This document shows, one piece after another, positions 34,701 to 44,760 of a stretch of DNA of 64,000 nucleotides. The DNA is from Chlorops oryzae (lineage: Eukaryota > Arthropoda > Insecta > Diptera > Chloropidae). Made by a program: the position numbers and the translations under genes. Position 1 is the first letter of the stretch; every line of letters begins with the position of its first letter. Below the pieces are notes generated by a model that saw only the letters and a program-made list of their open reading frames with translations, had not been told where the DNA came from and did not search any database. Location of the stretch: assembly GCA_020466095.1 (NCBI GenBank), contig CM035806.1, positions 126,846,393 through 126,910,392 on the forward strand, given 5' to 3'.

Positions 34701-37700
34701 TGTGTTCGATGCCGCTGCAGAGTCTCATGGTGTGTCCCTCAACTCACAACTGCTGAAAGGGCCGCAAGATTATCGTCCGCTACCATCAGTCTTGTTTCAC
34801 TTTCGTGAAGGAGCAATAGCTGTGTGCGGGGACATCAAGGAGATGTTCCATCAGGTGCTCATTCGGCCAGAGGACAGATGTGCGCAAAGATTTTTATGGC
34901 GAGACGACTGCAGGAGTGCTGAACCAGATATATACGAAATGCAGGTGATGACGTTTGGAGCGGCCTGTTCGCCGTGTACGGCGCAATATGTCAAGACGAA
35001 AAATGCGAGAGACCACACATCAACTTGCAGTGCTCGCGCCATAAAATCAATATCGGACTACCACTACGTCGACGACTTCGTGGACAGCTTCGAAAACGCT
35101 CAGGAAGCTATCGAGATATCGCAACAGGTCAGAGACATACACAAAGGGGCAGGTTTCGAGCTAAGAAACTTTACAACAAATTGTCAAACGGTCCTCCAGG
35201 CACTACATGGTGAAGCCTCGAGTGTGGTCATATCCAGCAAAGAAAGTCTACCCACTGAGAAGATTTTGGGAATGTACTGGCAACCTTTAGTGGACTCATT
35301 TAAATTTCATCTTAAGTTCAACAACGTTGACGAACGTGTCGTGTCCGGGGAGAGACGTCCAACAAAAAGAGAGCTGCTAAGCATAATAATGTCAGTGTTT
35401 GATCCGATGGGGTTCTTAAGCAACATAACGATCATCGGAAAACTCATGATGCGTGAAATCTGGAGACGGAAAATGGATTGGGACGAGCCGCTTCCCGAAG
35501 ATATAAATGTGGCCTGGGAGAAATGGCGACTGTTGCTGACAAAGGTGATGGATTTCGAGATTCCGCGCTTTTATTTTCGTTGCGGTGCACCAACAGACCT
35601 TCAGCTGCATGTATTCGTTGACGCCAGTGAGGACGCATTTGCAGCCGCCGCCTATTGGAGATCTAAGACTTCGTCCGGCGAAGTGGAAGTCTCATTCATT
35701 TGTGCAAAGGCGAGGGGCGCACCACTGAAGATACTCACCATACCCCGCCTCGAGCTCCAAGCTGCCGTATTGGGAACACGACTAACGCAAGCTATAAAGG
35801 AAGATCATTCTACATCAGCATCGAAATACGTATTTTGGACGGACTCAAAGACCGTTCTAAGGTGGATCCAGAGCAAGCATCGGCGTTACAAACCATTCGT
35901 GGCACATCGAATAGCGGAAATACTGGCTTCAACGGATCAGCTCAGCTGGAGATGGATTCCAACGTCTGATAACGTAGCCGATGATGCCACTCGAGCGCAA
36001 AAGCATCCGGAAGAACCTAGCTTGCGCTGGTTACAAGGTCCTAAATTTCTGATGTCGGACGAAAGTGAATGGCCATCTCAAACAACTACAAGGGCTGAGA
36101 ACCACGAAGACGCCGAAGAGCTCCCCTCCAAATATGCGCTGGTTGCCGTGAGTAATAGCATTATAAATATTGATCGCTTCTCTTCATTCCGCAGAATAGT
36201 TCGTACAATGGCATGGGTGCTGCGCTTCGCCGATTTGTGTCTTCGCCGGGAAGTAAGCGGCTTCAACTCAGGGCTGACGTCAACTGAGCTCGAAAAAGCG
36301 AGGCATATATTGTATCGTCAAGCGCAAGCAGACGATTTTATACAGGAAATAAATATGCTCAAACGGGGGTTGGCCGTATCGAAAAGTAGCAGCCTGTACC
36401 ATCTGTCACCATACCTTGATGAAAATAATATGCTACGAGTCAAGGGACGTATCGACGCAGCAAGCTGTCTGCCATACAGCACAAGACGACCCGTCATCCT
36501 ACCACCCAATCACGCCCTTACTAGGCTCATAGTGGCTCATCATCATTCTTTGATGAAACATCAAAACACTGAGGCCACAATATGTGAAGTCCGCCGAGTC
36601 TACTGGATTCCTCGTTTAAGGCAGGTACTACGGAGCATCGTCGCCGACTGCCGCGAGTGTAGGTTACACAAGGTAAAGCCCCGGACGCCAATTATGGGGC
36701 CCTTGCCTGTCGACCGTCTTACTCCGTATGTCCGACCGTTTACCTACACCGGATTAGACTACTTTGGGCCAGTCAACGTCACAGTCAACCGCCATCACGA
36801 GAAGCGTTGGGTGGCCTTATTCACATGCCTATCCGTCAGAGCAGTTCATCTTGAGATAGCACACGACTTGAACACCGATGCCTGCATAATGGCCATACGC
36901 AATTTTATTAATCGCCGAGGCGTACCAGTAAGGATGAGATCAGACAATGGAAAAAATTTTATTGGAGCAGACATGGAGGCCAAAAGATTTTCCGAAGTGT
37001 TCGACAGCGGCCGCCTCCAAGACGAACTCGCCGCCAAAAATATAGAGTGGGTCTTTAACTGTCCAATTAACCCATCTGAAGGAGGAATATGGGAGCGTAT
37101 GGTGCAATGTGTAAAACGAGTCCTAAGCCGCACATTGAAAGAAATCGCTCCACGCGAGTGCACACTGAACTGCTTCTTAATCGAGGCCGAAAACGTCGTG
37201 AATTCACGTCCCCTCACTCACTTGCCGATTGACGCCGATCAAGACGAACCCCTCACACCGAATCATTTTATTCTGGGATGTGCGAACACGGCGCAAACAC
37301 CTAGCGACGACTTCCAACCCGTCCGAATATGCGCCCTACGAAAGCAATGGAGGATCGCTCGTCAGATGCGCGACCAATTCTGGAAGCGGTGGATAGCCGA
37401 ATATCTGCCTACACTTACACGTCGTTCTAAATGGTGTATGCCGTCGAAGCCGCTGCAAGAAGGTGATATGGTGTTCATATGTGACCCGAATGTTCCAAGG
37501 AAACAATGGTGCCGCGGCGTAGTGGAGAAGGTATACCCTGGAAAGGATGGCGTCGTCCGACAAGCAGATATCCGAACACCCCGAGGGGGACTTATGCGAA
37601 GAGCCGTGTCCAAGCTCGCCGTTCTGGATTTGAATTGTTGTGAATCGGATCGACTCACGGGGGCTGGGATGTCGCAGAACGGCTCCTCAAGTGCAGACCA

Positions 37701-37713
37701 ACGAAGTACCTAA
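31783..37713 (+). CDS. BEL/Pao gag-pol polyprotein, 1,976 aa, intact
   Basis: Single open frame. Residues 1-320: Ala-rich Gag N-terminus with a coiled coil at about 110-150. From about 330 (KLQDLPEFSGQPEDWPMF) a DUF1759-type Gag region. Zinc knuckles at about 528-590 (CAVCENQHKTAEC, CFSCLEPGHRTRNC, then a Cys/His cluster). Aspartic protease ALLDEGSS with D684. Reverse transcriptase about 960-1130 with YVDD at 1095-1098. RNase H-like part from about 1275 (FVDASEDAF). Integrase: HHCC region about 1584-1626, core residues D1659, D1721 and E1771, and a C-terminal domain of the DUF5641 type. The last 14 or so codons run into the 3' LTR. The protease has E after the catalytic D, as is common in this superfamily. 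Start chosen at the first ATG of the frame after the leader. Confidence 0.96.
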   Translation: MNRTPPRRSPRFPGNDIGVERDSQGNLIAQPIGNEHQDGAATAAQPDAIFDMLTENAANAAMPTATAAYIVTDVDSAASAVKPTSDHTAAILRGNENEGSESSRTSSEGTEVKILREQIASLERKLLRFHTQMMEMESQNEALVSRLQREATANVSSNTAAILATAPHVSTVHPAAALAGTISTAAMRNSISSEMTSSQTQPNSVKTTVGSSACNGLTPFFPPYAVHGAAAASNSASTAAAACTASASTAAYNAVAGPYAAMPFAPQAMRPPFCLTNSNLEQGNAVQQPTRITEVQSASTSNGHTFVTTPANAFAGYAPASLMPYGVMAPRKLQDLPEFSGQPEDWPMFLTAFEQSTVVYAYSNLENNQRLQKCLKGEARETVKSLLIHPDNVSTIIEQLRFRFGRPEQLIRSQLAQMKDVAPIHENGIVKIIPFATKVKNLVAFLQAAGGHNHLANPMLLEELLSKLPISKKIDWARAASTLQPYASVVNFSDWLTQTANLISTVQGLEARESKRVLHTNENNQRTAKCAVCENQHKTAECPRLVNASNTERWKEVKRLNMCFSCLEPGHRTRNCRRRKSCSVDGCNRMHHKMLHDLNKTEPPEAKRPKTQNPKEVDPRPVKSPPFPENKENLHQKPKKSNESDKEAILSCSNRAANRKLLFRILPVTLYGLQKHIDTYALLDEGSSVTLIDKALVRELGLRGHERSLNVQWFGGRGTQEPSIVVDLDVSGAKMQKRHKLRNVYSVSNLDLPAQSVSETDLSAKPQHVLPIEPYSGAIPKLLIGLDHCHLGLPSETIRLRAKGPYAANTELGWTVFGPIGKSRIETQTCLFANIARDHSLHQMVADYFEIDSFGVKSLPPIESAADLRARSLLKSTIRRVEGRYEAGLLWKDDHISMPESYAMARQRLSSIERKMKKDQKFADAYKNVITSYVEKGYARKLSPDEIAINPSRTWYLPHFGVVNPNKPAKLRLVFDAAAESHGVSLNSQLLKGPQDYRPLPSVLFHFREGAIAVCGDIKEMFHQVLIRPEDRCAQRFLWRDDCRSAEPDIYEMQVMTFGAACSPCTAQYVKTKNARDHTSTCSARAIKSISDYHYVDDFVDSFENAQEAIEISQQVRDIHKGAGFELRNFTTNCQTVLQALHGEASSVVISSKESLPTEKILGMYWQPLVDSFKFHLKFNNVDERVVSGERRPTKRELLSIIMSVFDPMGFLSNITIIGKLMMREIWRRKMDWDEPLPEDINVAWEKWRLLLTKVMDFEIPRFYFRCGAPTDLQLHVFVDASEDAFAAAAYWRSKTSSGEVEVSFICAKARGAPLKILTIPRLELQAAVLGTRLTQAIKEDHSTSASKYVFWTDSKTVLRWIQSKHRRYKPFVAHRIAEILASTDQLSWRWIPTSDNVADDATRAQKHPEEPSLRWLQGPKFLMSDESEWPSQTTTRAENHEDAEELPSKYALVAVSNSIINIDRFSSFRRIVRTMAWVLRFADLCLRREVSGFNSGLTSTELEKARHILYRQAQADDFIQEINMLKRGLAVSKSSSLYHLSPYLDENNMLRVKGRIDAASCLPYSTRRPVILPPNHALTRLIVAHHHSLMKHQNTEATICEVRRVYWIPRLRQVLRSIVADCRECRLHKVKPRTPIMGPLPVDRLTPYVRPFTYTGLDYFGPVNVTVNRHHEKRWVALFTCLSVRAVHLEIAHDLNTDACIMAIRNFINRRGVPVRMRSDNGKNFIGADMEAKRFSEVFDSGRLQDELAAKNIEWVFNCPINPSEGGIWERMVQCVKRVLSRTLKEIAPRECTLNCFLIEAENVVNSRPLTHLPIDADQDEPLTPNHFILGCANTAQTPSDDFQPVRICALRKQWRIARQMRDQFWKRWIAEYLPTLTRRSKWCMPSKPLQEGDMVFICDPNVPRKQWCRGVVEKVYPGKDGVVRQADIRTPRGGLMRRAVSKLAVLDLNCCESDRLTGAGMSQNGSSSADQRST

Positions 37714-38024
37714 AATGCAACTCTGAATGTGATCTAAAATTAAGTTATAGTCCTAATCGTACCAAAAAGAGATATCGATTATATGTTATCGTTTGTATGT
37801 TATCGTTCTTGTAACTTCTCTATGTCGTTTCTGTTCATGTCATTATTAATGTTGAGCAAGAGTTGCGTGGACGGAACCGCGGTAAGAAATTAATTATATA
37901 TATAAGCATAACTGTTTGAATGTACTCTTTTTTAGAAATAAACATCGTTTAAGCATCACCTACAACAAGCATGCCTAAATAAGTTGCATTCGCAGTCTCG
38001 GCTCCTCAGCATTAATTATCAACA
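37670..38024 (+). repeat. BEL/Pao 3' LTR
   Basis: Same 355 bp as 31274-31628 with no difference found by eye. The gag-pol stop (37711-37713) is inside it. Confidence 0.95.
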
Positions 38025-39041
38025 GAGTTCTTAAAACATAATAAAACCAAATAAAAAGCAAGATAATTCGACATAAAAGGAATTTATATATTTTTAAAAT
38101 TCATGTTTCAAAATGAAAAAAGTAAGGGTGTTATAGTAAAGCGAACCAGACCATAGTATACCCTACACAGATAAACAGCTATATATTTTTTAATCAGAGG
38201 CTAAAACAAAGCTCAAATTCCTCATTTCACAAAAATGTGTCGAAAGCTTGTGACTTTACACAATTCAGATGATTTTTGAGGCAGACTCTAACGATGGAGG
38301 ACCCCTAAAAATCGGCCGATTAAATCAATTTTTGTAGAGGATGTCAACGATTACAAAATAAGTATTTATGCCGTCTTTGTTTCAAGCGCCATCTGAATTT
38401 TGGGTGTAAAATTCAATTTTCGAATAACGCCTTTTGGCGCGGCCACTTTTCTATATTTGGAATCTAAATTTTATGCCCTTAACTAAGTCCAAATAAATAA
38501 TTCCACTATGTATTTCAAAAAATTTTGGTTTTTATGAATTTTATAAAAAACCCTACAACGAAGGGATATCTTCGAAAATCAGACAGACAGAAAGTCTCAT
38601 TTCTAAAAGCTAAACGTTCAAATTGTAGTCGGTTACTATTTTCACCATCGATTTGCACTATTGACTCGTTCCATTTGGCACCATCTGTTGTCCATGGATG
38701 CCACACTAGCGTCTAAATTAAACAAGACCAAAAACTCGGAAATCACTTTTTTGTAGTACGTGAATTTTTCTATTACTAAAAAGAAAAAATAAATGTTAAA
38801 ATAAATTCTACAGTTTAAAATGGTACAATCATTCTTAGAAAAATCCTTATAATATCTGATTTTCTCTGCTTATAAATGAAAAAAAAATCCCTTAAAAAAA
38901 CTAACCGCTTGTACGTGCCCAATTTCTAGAGACGACAACAATGCGCAAAGAGGCATCGTGGTGGATTGCCTGGTATGCCGTGTGGTTGTTGTTGCCTTTG
39001 GTGAATTGCCTATTAGCTCGTTTCTCATACTGTAATACTTG

Positions 39042-39417
39042 ATCTAGCAGTCTCCGCGACATTTCCTATTTCGCTACAGACACTCTTCCAAGAGTCCCTC
39101 TTAGCCTTTTTGATAACGAAATTATATATTCTACACACGTCCCTATGTTCCCCCCAACACTCCTTACAATCGGTGGTTTTTGCCAATTTAAAGAGCTCCT
39201 TTACCTCCTTTCTAAGGGATTCCAGCTCCCTGTTCCACCAGGGTGGTCTGGACTTAGGTTTCGCTCTATTTAATGGGCAGGAGAGGTTGTAGGCTTGGGT
39301 TAATTGAGATGTTAGGTACGCTAGAGAGGTTTCAATGTCCTCAATCGAGCTGGCCCTACATTTCTTAAACAGTCTTCTTTCCAGATATTTCTCAAATATA
39401 TAATATTTTAAGTACAA
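39042..39417 (-). pseudogene. R1/Jockey-like LINE ORF2 fragment
   Basis: Open on the minus strand: PKSRPPWWNRELESLRKEV, CKECWGEHRDVCRIYN and KRDSWKSVCSEIGNV are typical of the segment between endonuclease and reverse transcriptase in R1/Jockey-type ORF2. The element is broken by B1 and continues at 30840-30938. No RT domain remains in the window. Confidence 0.75.
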
Positions 39418-39419
39418 AT

Positions 39420-40143
39420 TTTAATAAAAAAAAGTTTGTTATTTTTTAAAAATATTTTTAATTAACAATGAAGCAGTAACAGTATGCATTAGGGTCATTC
39501 TTTTACAAACCTTACGGATTTCAGAAGAAAAAAATACTGATATCTCCGAATGCAATGAAAAATGGCATACTTCATGGTTGAACCAATTTAATTCAAATGT
39601 ACTAGAAGATTTTTATCTAAAAAAAAGTTTTTTCCAAATGCTCGCACATGAATTTTCGATTATTTCGTGGTTTTTGTACAATCTTCTCTCACTTAAAGTG
39701 TATTATCTCCACTTGTATTAATCGGATCAATGTCGATTTGTTTTTATTTTGCACTTTATTACAGTAGCTTTCAAAATAAAATTTAAAATAAAATAATTTT
39801 GTTTGTTTGTTAACAAATTAGAATTAACAACAATTATATTATTCAAATATTTTATACATGCCTTTCCCCCAAGTAAAATCAAATTCAAAATATATCGTTT
39901 TGTTCTCCATTCTTGTAGCCGAAAAATATAATTTTTCCAGAAATACGTTATTTTTGGAAAAAAATGTATCAAAAAATTACTTCCTTTTTTCCAAGAGCTG
40001 TCACATTACACTTCTTGAGCCTTTTTTTTTATTGAGTTTTCGTCTTTTTACGAAGCTGCGTAGCCTGCTTTAATCAAAATAGCACTGCGTGCAGTGATGT
40101 AGTCGCAAATAATGGAAAAAGAAAAGCGTTTTTCAAAGTAGAC
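39420..40143. other. Unassigned AT-rich stretch
   Basis: No supported gene or repeat ends recognised. Confidence 0.3.
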
Positions 40144-40146
40144 TAA

Positions 40147-40779
40147 TGCTATGTTCATGCTTAGCCCTAAAAGCGCATTTACGGTTTTCGAAAAGCGATT
40201 TTTCGAAGAGTGTTCATAGTGCCGCATTAAGTAAATGTGCTTTTACACACAACATATGTTCTCGACTTACAAAACAAATGTCCTGTTTTAATTTGATGAA
40301 AATGAAATCGAAATGCGTCGGCTGAAATTCATTTTATTTATTGTGCAGATATACCTATCCATTCTGTTCAATTTAAACAAAATTGAACAATTAAACACAT
40401 CGATATGTGCTATAAACAAAAAGCGTGCCAGTTTTTTGCAACTGCTCGCTTTATACAAAGGTGTGCAAAATTGTGTAATGAACTACATAAACATTAGACT
40501 ATTAACTAGGAATAGAACTTGTGCGTGACGACTGGAAAACGTAAACAAACCAGCAAAAACGCAAACAAACCAGCAGTGCTGCCATATATTCGTACTGTCA
40601 AATAGTTCGAAACATGAAATTTTTCGAAGTTAGCAGAGTTGCATCCGCCTTAATGCTACATTGAAGTTGCTTTTACTTGCATTAAGCTTTCAAATTTTGT
40701 ATGGCTAAAAGCAAATTTAAAGTCGCGTTAAGAGCTAAATGCGCTAAAAGCGCTTTTCGGGCTAAGCATGAACCCAGCA
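40147..40779. mobile_element. Element M (PIF/Harbinger-like MITE)
   Basis: 633 bp, ends TGCTATGTTCATGCTTAGCC and complement, TAA duplication (40144-40146, 40780-40782). Subterminal AAAAGCGC/GCGCTTTT motifs repeat on both sides. Non-coding. Confidence 0.82.
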
Positions 40780-40782
40780 TAA

Positions 40783-41565
40783 GATTGAAAACTGGGAGAA
40801 CCGAATGACTGCAATAAATAATTGCTTGCAAGCGCAACTACATTTTTTCGACATTGCTTAGGACTGGACAGGGCCGTTTAAAGCTGGAAACAGTCAAATC
40901 GTACACTATCGTTACGTGCGAGCTGATTGAACCTAGTATATGACGAATGTATGTTTATATGCTGCTAGTCAAAACGTATCATAGCGTAACGTGGTGGATG
41001 AACCTATTGAATTTAGATTTTTTACGTGTTAGCTGATTCGTTGAGAAAGAAATTTTTGTGTGCAGCAGACATTACAAAACAAACCAAAGGAAAGATAATT
41101 GAATTAGTGATGCAAAATAATTGCATTTATAATAAATATTCGGTTGGATATAAAAACATAGAAGCCAAAAGCTGATACGAGCAGCTGTGAGAATCAAATA
41201 TTTCAATTTGAAAATTTTTGATTTAGATATTTCATCGTACTGCAACAACAAAATTCAAAAAACAACTATAAAATCCCCTGTTGTTTTCGTCGAGCTCAAA
41301 ATATCTTGACATTTCGTCGTACTCGCAACAAAAAAGGTCCCTATTGTTTTTCTTGAGTGGTACTTGTTGTAAAACTGCTATCACTATTACCACGTTTATA
41401 CAGTGGAATGAGTGAAACCGCATCAGACCAAGACGGTTTTTCGTCCGCGTTTATACGCGCACTATTTTACTGATCTGATTCGAAACGCTTTCAAAAGCGC
41501 TTTGAAAACAGCACGTTTCTTACAAAACAGGGATGTCTACCAATGCATAAAATATACCTTAACCA
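40783..41565. other. Unassigned stretch
   Basis: No supported gene. Part is AT-rich; nothing matches other copies in the window. Confidence 0.3.
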
Positions 41566-41573
41566 GGGCTGCC

Positions 41574-41915
41574 AGAAAATGTGTGTACAATAATCACCAA
41601 CCGAAAACTAAAACCGCCAAACCGTTTTGTTAAATCCCTTCATACGGAGTTGAATAAGGAAAATTAACGGAAAATCTTCATCATTAAATCGTTTGAATAT
41701 GTTGACAGCCGTTTTCAACAAATTTGACTATAAAAAGTGTGACATAACAATTTCGGGAGCCCCCCTACCCCCTCTTTCATAAAACTGTCACGGATGAGCT
41801 GAACCCTTCCCCCCACCAAACGTGACAACATCACATCCCAAATTGTATTTCGAGACCGCCATAGTCTATCAAAAATAGCCAAAATGGCGGAAAATCGCCA
41901 AACATGGCAGCCCTA
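41574..41915. mobile_element. hAT-type MITE X
   Basis: 342 bp, ends CAGGGCTGCCA and TGGCAGCCCTA, 8-bp duplication accttaac/accctaac with one mismatch (41566-41573, 41916-41923). Its termini are of the same type as the element at 56421. Confidence 0.78.
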
Positions 41916-41941
41916 ACCCTAACTTTAACAGACCTGTATGT

Positions 41942-42537
41942 TAGAGCTGCAAAACTATCGATGGTACTATCGATACTATCGATAGTTTCTATTTTTAATA
42001 ACCATCGATGGTTTTTATTCGCCATCGATAGTTAGATAAGCATCACTAACAGACAATGTTGCTCATCTTTAGCTAAAAAAGGACGCGAGTACTTGGCGAT
42101 AAGTAGAATTTTAGATTTATGAGAAATTCCGATCACTTCAACGGAATTTGAAAGAATGTTCAGTAAATCGAAAATTCTTATTTCGGACAGAAGGACGTCC
42201 ATTGAACCCAAAAACGTCGACATGTTATTGTTTTTTAACAAAAATCAATGGCTGGTAAATTAATTACCTTGTGATTTTTGTTCCCTTTTTTGTTTTTTTA
42301 ATGATATATGAACTGTTTACCAATAAAAATACGGTAATACGTTGAAAGCTATAAAATCTAAAAAAACGGATGCAACTTTTGTCATTATTAAATTGTCTAA
42401 AAATAAACAACTAGTTAAAAATTTTCAATTCAAATATTAACTCCGAGTCATGCGATACTATCGACGATATATCGATAGTTTGGACTATCACTATCGAAAC
42501 TATCGGTGGGCCGACTATCGATAGTATGACAGCTCTA
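41942..42537. mobile_element. hAT-type element Y with ATCGATAG-rich ends
   Basis: 596 bp, ends TAGAGCTG and CAGCTCTA, perfect 8-bp duplication ctgtatgt (41934-41941, 42538-42545). Each end has a cluster of ACTATCGATAG motifs (at least five on the right, four on the left), which look like binding-site arrays. A 69-codon minus frame at 42032-42241 may be a gene remnant, but I do not recognise it. Confidence 0.88.
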
Positions 42538-42545
42538 CTGTATGT

Positions 42546-43440
42546 GTCGATATGAATCAGCTGATGATGATATTTCTCAAGGCACTTCGAAGCGTTTATT
42601 CATCATTACAAGTCGATTTCACATTTTCATGTCGTTTTGAAAAAGCGACACTAGTCGATGCGGTAAAATTTTTCAGTGCGACTCAGTGATCCGTTTATAT
42701 ATGGGGCATTTTTTTAAACCGAACAAAAAAAGGGAAAAAATGAAATTAGGTCTTTCAAATTGCGCAAATTTTTTGGTACAGCTTCTAGACATGAAACTAT
42801 TCAACATGTAGTGCAAAATTTTTCTCGAAATGCATTATTCACGGAAGACCGTTACTTTAAAGTTGCTGAAAATCTTATTTTTTTTTAAATTATCTGCTTT
42901 TAAAAACCTTATATCTCCTGTTCCACTTGGCCGATTTGACTCGGGTTTTCACCTCTTGATAGATAATTTTTTGCGCTTTAAATCTGCGTTCATATTTTTG
43001 GCATATGTTTTTATAAAACACATAGAAAAATGCAGTTGAATTTTTAAAATTCACTTTTGGAGCAGGCCCCCAAAAATAACATATTTTTTCCAACACCATT
43101 GTGTGCGCCATAATTTTTTCCTTAATATAAACTTTTTTCTAGAATAGCGTTTTTTGTTATTTGAAAGTTATTAACCATTTTATAACGTGAAATCTGTAGT
43201 TCCTTAAAAAATATTCGAAGAAAATTTCATGAATTTTAAATCTCGCAATCGAGGTGGCTATGTAATTTTATTTAGGGAGTTATAGTTGTTATTTCAAATC
43301 ATACAAGCCTGTTTCCTGCTTTAAATTAACGTTTGCAAATAACGCGAAATCTTTGTACACCTGCCTATCTACTTATTATACTTTTGATGAATTAATTAGA
43401 TATAAAGTACGCGTAATTAATTTTTTATCTTTTTATTGTA
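42546..43440. other. Stretch with an antisense transposase fragment
   Basis: The only notable content is on the minus strand (42890-43111): FKAQKIIYQEVKTRVKSAKW, nearly the same peptide as the C-terminus of the plus-strand gene at 43494-44136. The rest is AT-rich and unassigned. Confidence 0.5.
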
Positions 43441-43493
43441 TGACTTTAAATACAGTGGCATAGGAATCGTTTTGCAGAGAAAAACTCCTTGGC

Positions 43494-44136
43494 TTGAACT
43501 TTATTTATACCAATAGGAATGTAACAATGAAACCTCATCATTGGAACAATGATCAGGCTACAGTGCACCCATATGCAATTTATTATAAACATAATGACTG
43601 CAGTGTAAAAATTAGAAGTTTGATAATGATATCAGAATGTTTGCACCACGATACTATAGCGGTCCATGTTTTCCAGAAGCATTTGGTGCATTTTATAAAA
43701 ACCGAGTTGAAAAAAGTATCAAAAATAATATATTTTTCTGATGGTTCGGGAGCACAGTACAAAAACAAGAAAAATTTTGTAAATCTCACTCATCACGAAC
43801 AGGACTTTGGCTAAGCTGCGGAGTGGCACTTTTTTCCTACCTCTCATGGCAAGGGTGCGTGCGATGGATTAGGAGGTACTTTGAAAAGATTAGCTGCAAG
43901 AGCTAGTCTCCAACGAATTTCAAATCCCATTCAAACGCCCAAACAGTTATTCTTATGGGCAACAGAGTCGCTCCCTAATATAAGGTCAAAATATGTTTCG
44001 AATGAAGAATACCACGAGGCAGAACGAAAACTCGAATCGAGGTTCAAAAATGCAAAACCGGTAAAAGGGACGATTAAGTTTTAAAGCGCATAAAATTATC
44101 TATCAAGAGGTGAAAACCCGAGTCAAATCGGGTACA
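43494..44136 (+). pseudogene. DDE-like transposase of an unassigned insect transposon, C-terminal part
   Basis: One frame broken by a single TAA (43812-43814) and, near 44082, a frameshift. Motifs: HWNNDQATVHPYAIYY, IYFSDGSGAQYKNKKNFVNL, then AEWHFFPTSHGKGACDG and LGGTLKRLAARASLQR, and in the next frame FKAHKIIYQEVKTRVKSG. I know this motif set from uncharacterised repeat-encoded proteins of insects and other animals but cannot name the superfamily. The D residues in FSDG and ACDG are plausible catalytic positions (inference). The N-terminal half is missing. Confidence 0.65.
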
Positions 44137-44760
44137 TTTGAAATTTCAAATGTATGGAGGCGCACGCACATGCACGATTTTCCCGCACCTCACGCGCTAT
44201 TGGAATTCCCGCTTTAGAGTCGCTTAATACCTCTTATCAGTGATGCTAGCTTAGCGCTTTTAGAGCTATATTTTGCCAAGACTGTGTCCGTTTATTTTGT
44301 GCCGTCGAAATCATGCTAAGTGTTAATTCCTTTCAATCAGGGTCTTTATAAATCAAATGTTTTGCCCACCAAAAAATCATAGTTTAAAGCGGCTAATATT
44401 GAATTATGTAGTTCCTTACCAAATAAATAAATACCATCATTAAAATTTTCTTAACTTCGGGGGGCCTTGGCTCCCTGGCTACGTGCCTGGTACGTTTGTA
44501 AGAACGTTCGTCGACTTTGAAGCTAAGCTTTGAAAAGCACCAGCTTCAAAGCTTGTATTGGTTCGTGTCTAGGCTTCTTATGTCTGACGTTTGTGGAAAA
44601 TAAAATAAGAAGGAAAAGCTATAAAATTAAGGTAAAAGGTAATGAAGAACTAAATGACGGATCAACAAAGCAAAAACAAAGCGCTTGGCGATCGACTTTT
44701 AATTGTAAAAATAATCCTTCCTTTGAGAGCTGGCGGCGTCAAACTTGGATCGACGATTGA
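44137..44760. other. Unassigned stretch
   Basis: No supported gene. An open frame at 44530-44760 has no recognisable motif. Confidence 0.3.

Larger units (their letters stand above)
31274..38024 (+). mobile_element. Complete BEL/Pao LTR retrotransposon
   Basis: 6,751 bp: 355-bp LTR, 154-bp leader, a single gag-pol frame, a purine-rich tract (GGGGGCTGGGA, about 37659-37669) and a second 355-bp LTR. The LTRs are identical by my reading, and a 5-bp duplication gagtt flanks it (31269-31273, 38025-38029), the usual size for BEL/Pao. The frame is intact, so this may be a very recent or active copy. No env-like gene. I could not identify the primer-binding site with confidence. Confidence 0.97.
30939..39041 (+). 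mobile_element. Family B element (B1), split by a BEL/Pao retrotransposon
   Basis: Left end CAAGTATTACAGTATG at 30939, right end CATACTGTAATACTTG at 39026-39041, perfect 8-bp duplication atctagca (30931-30938, 39042-39049). Without the BEL insertion (31274-38024 plus one target copy) it is about 1.35 kb and collinear with B3 (54855). The right third contains GGCAATTCACCAAAAGGCAA-type repeats near the end. Non-coding; it inserted in a LINE. Confidence 0.9.

Noticed and set aside
42930..44136. A 50-bp inverted repeat as the terminal repeats of the FSDG transposon
   Set aside because: Both repeats encode the C-terminal protein peptide, so they are coding homology rather than termini.
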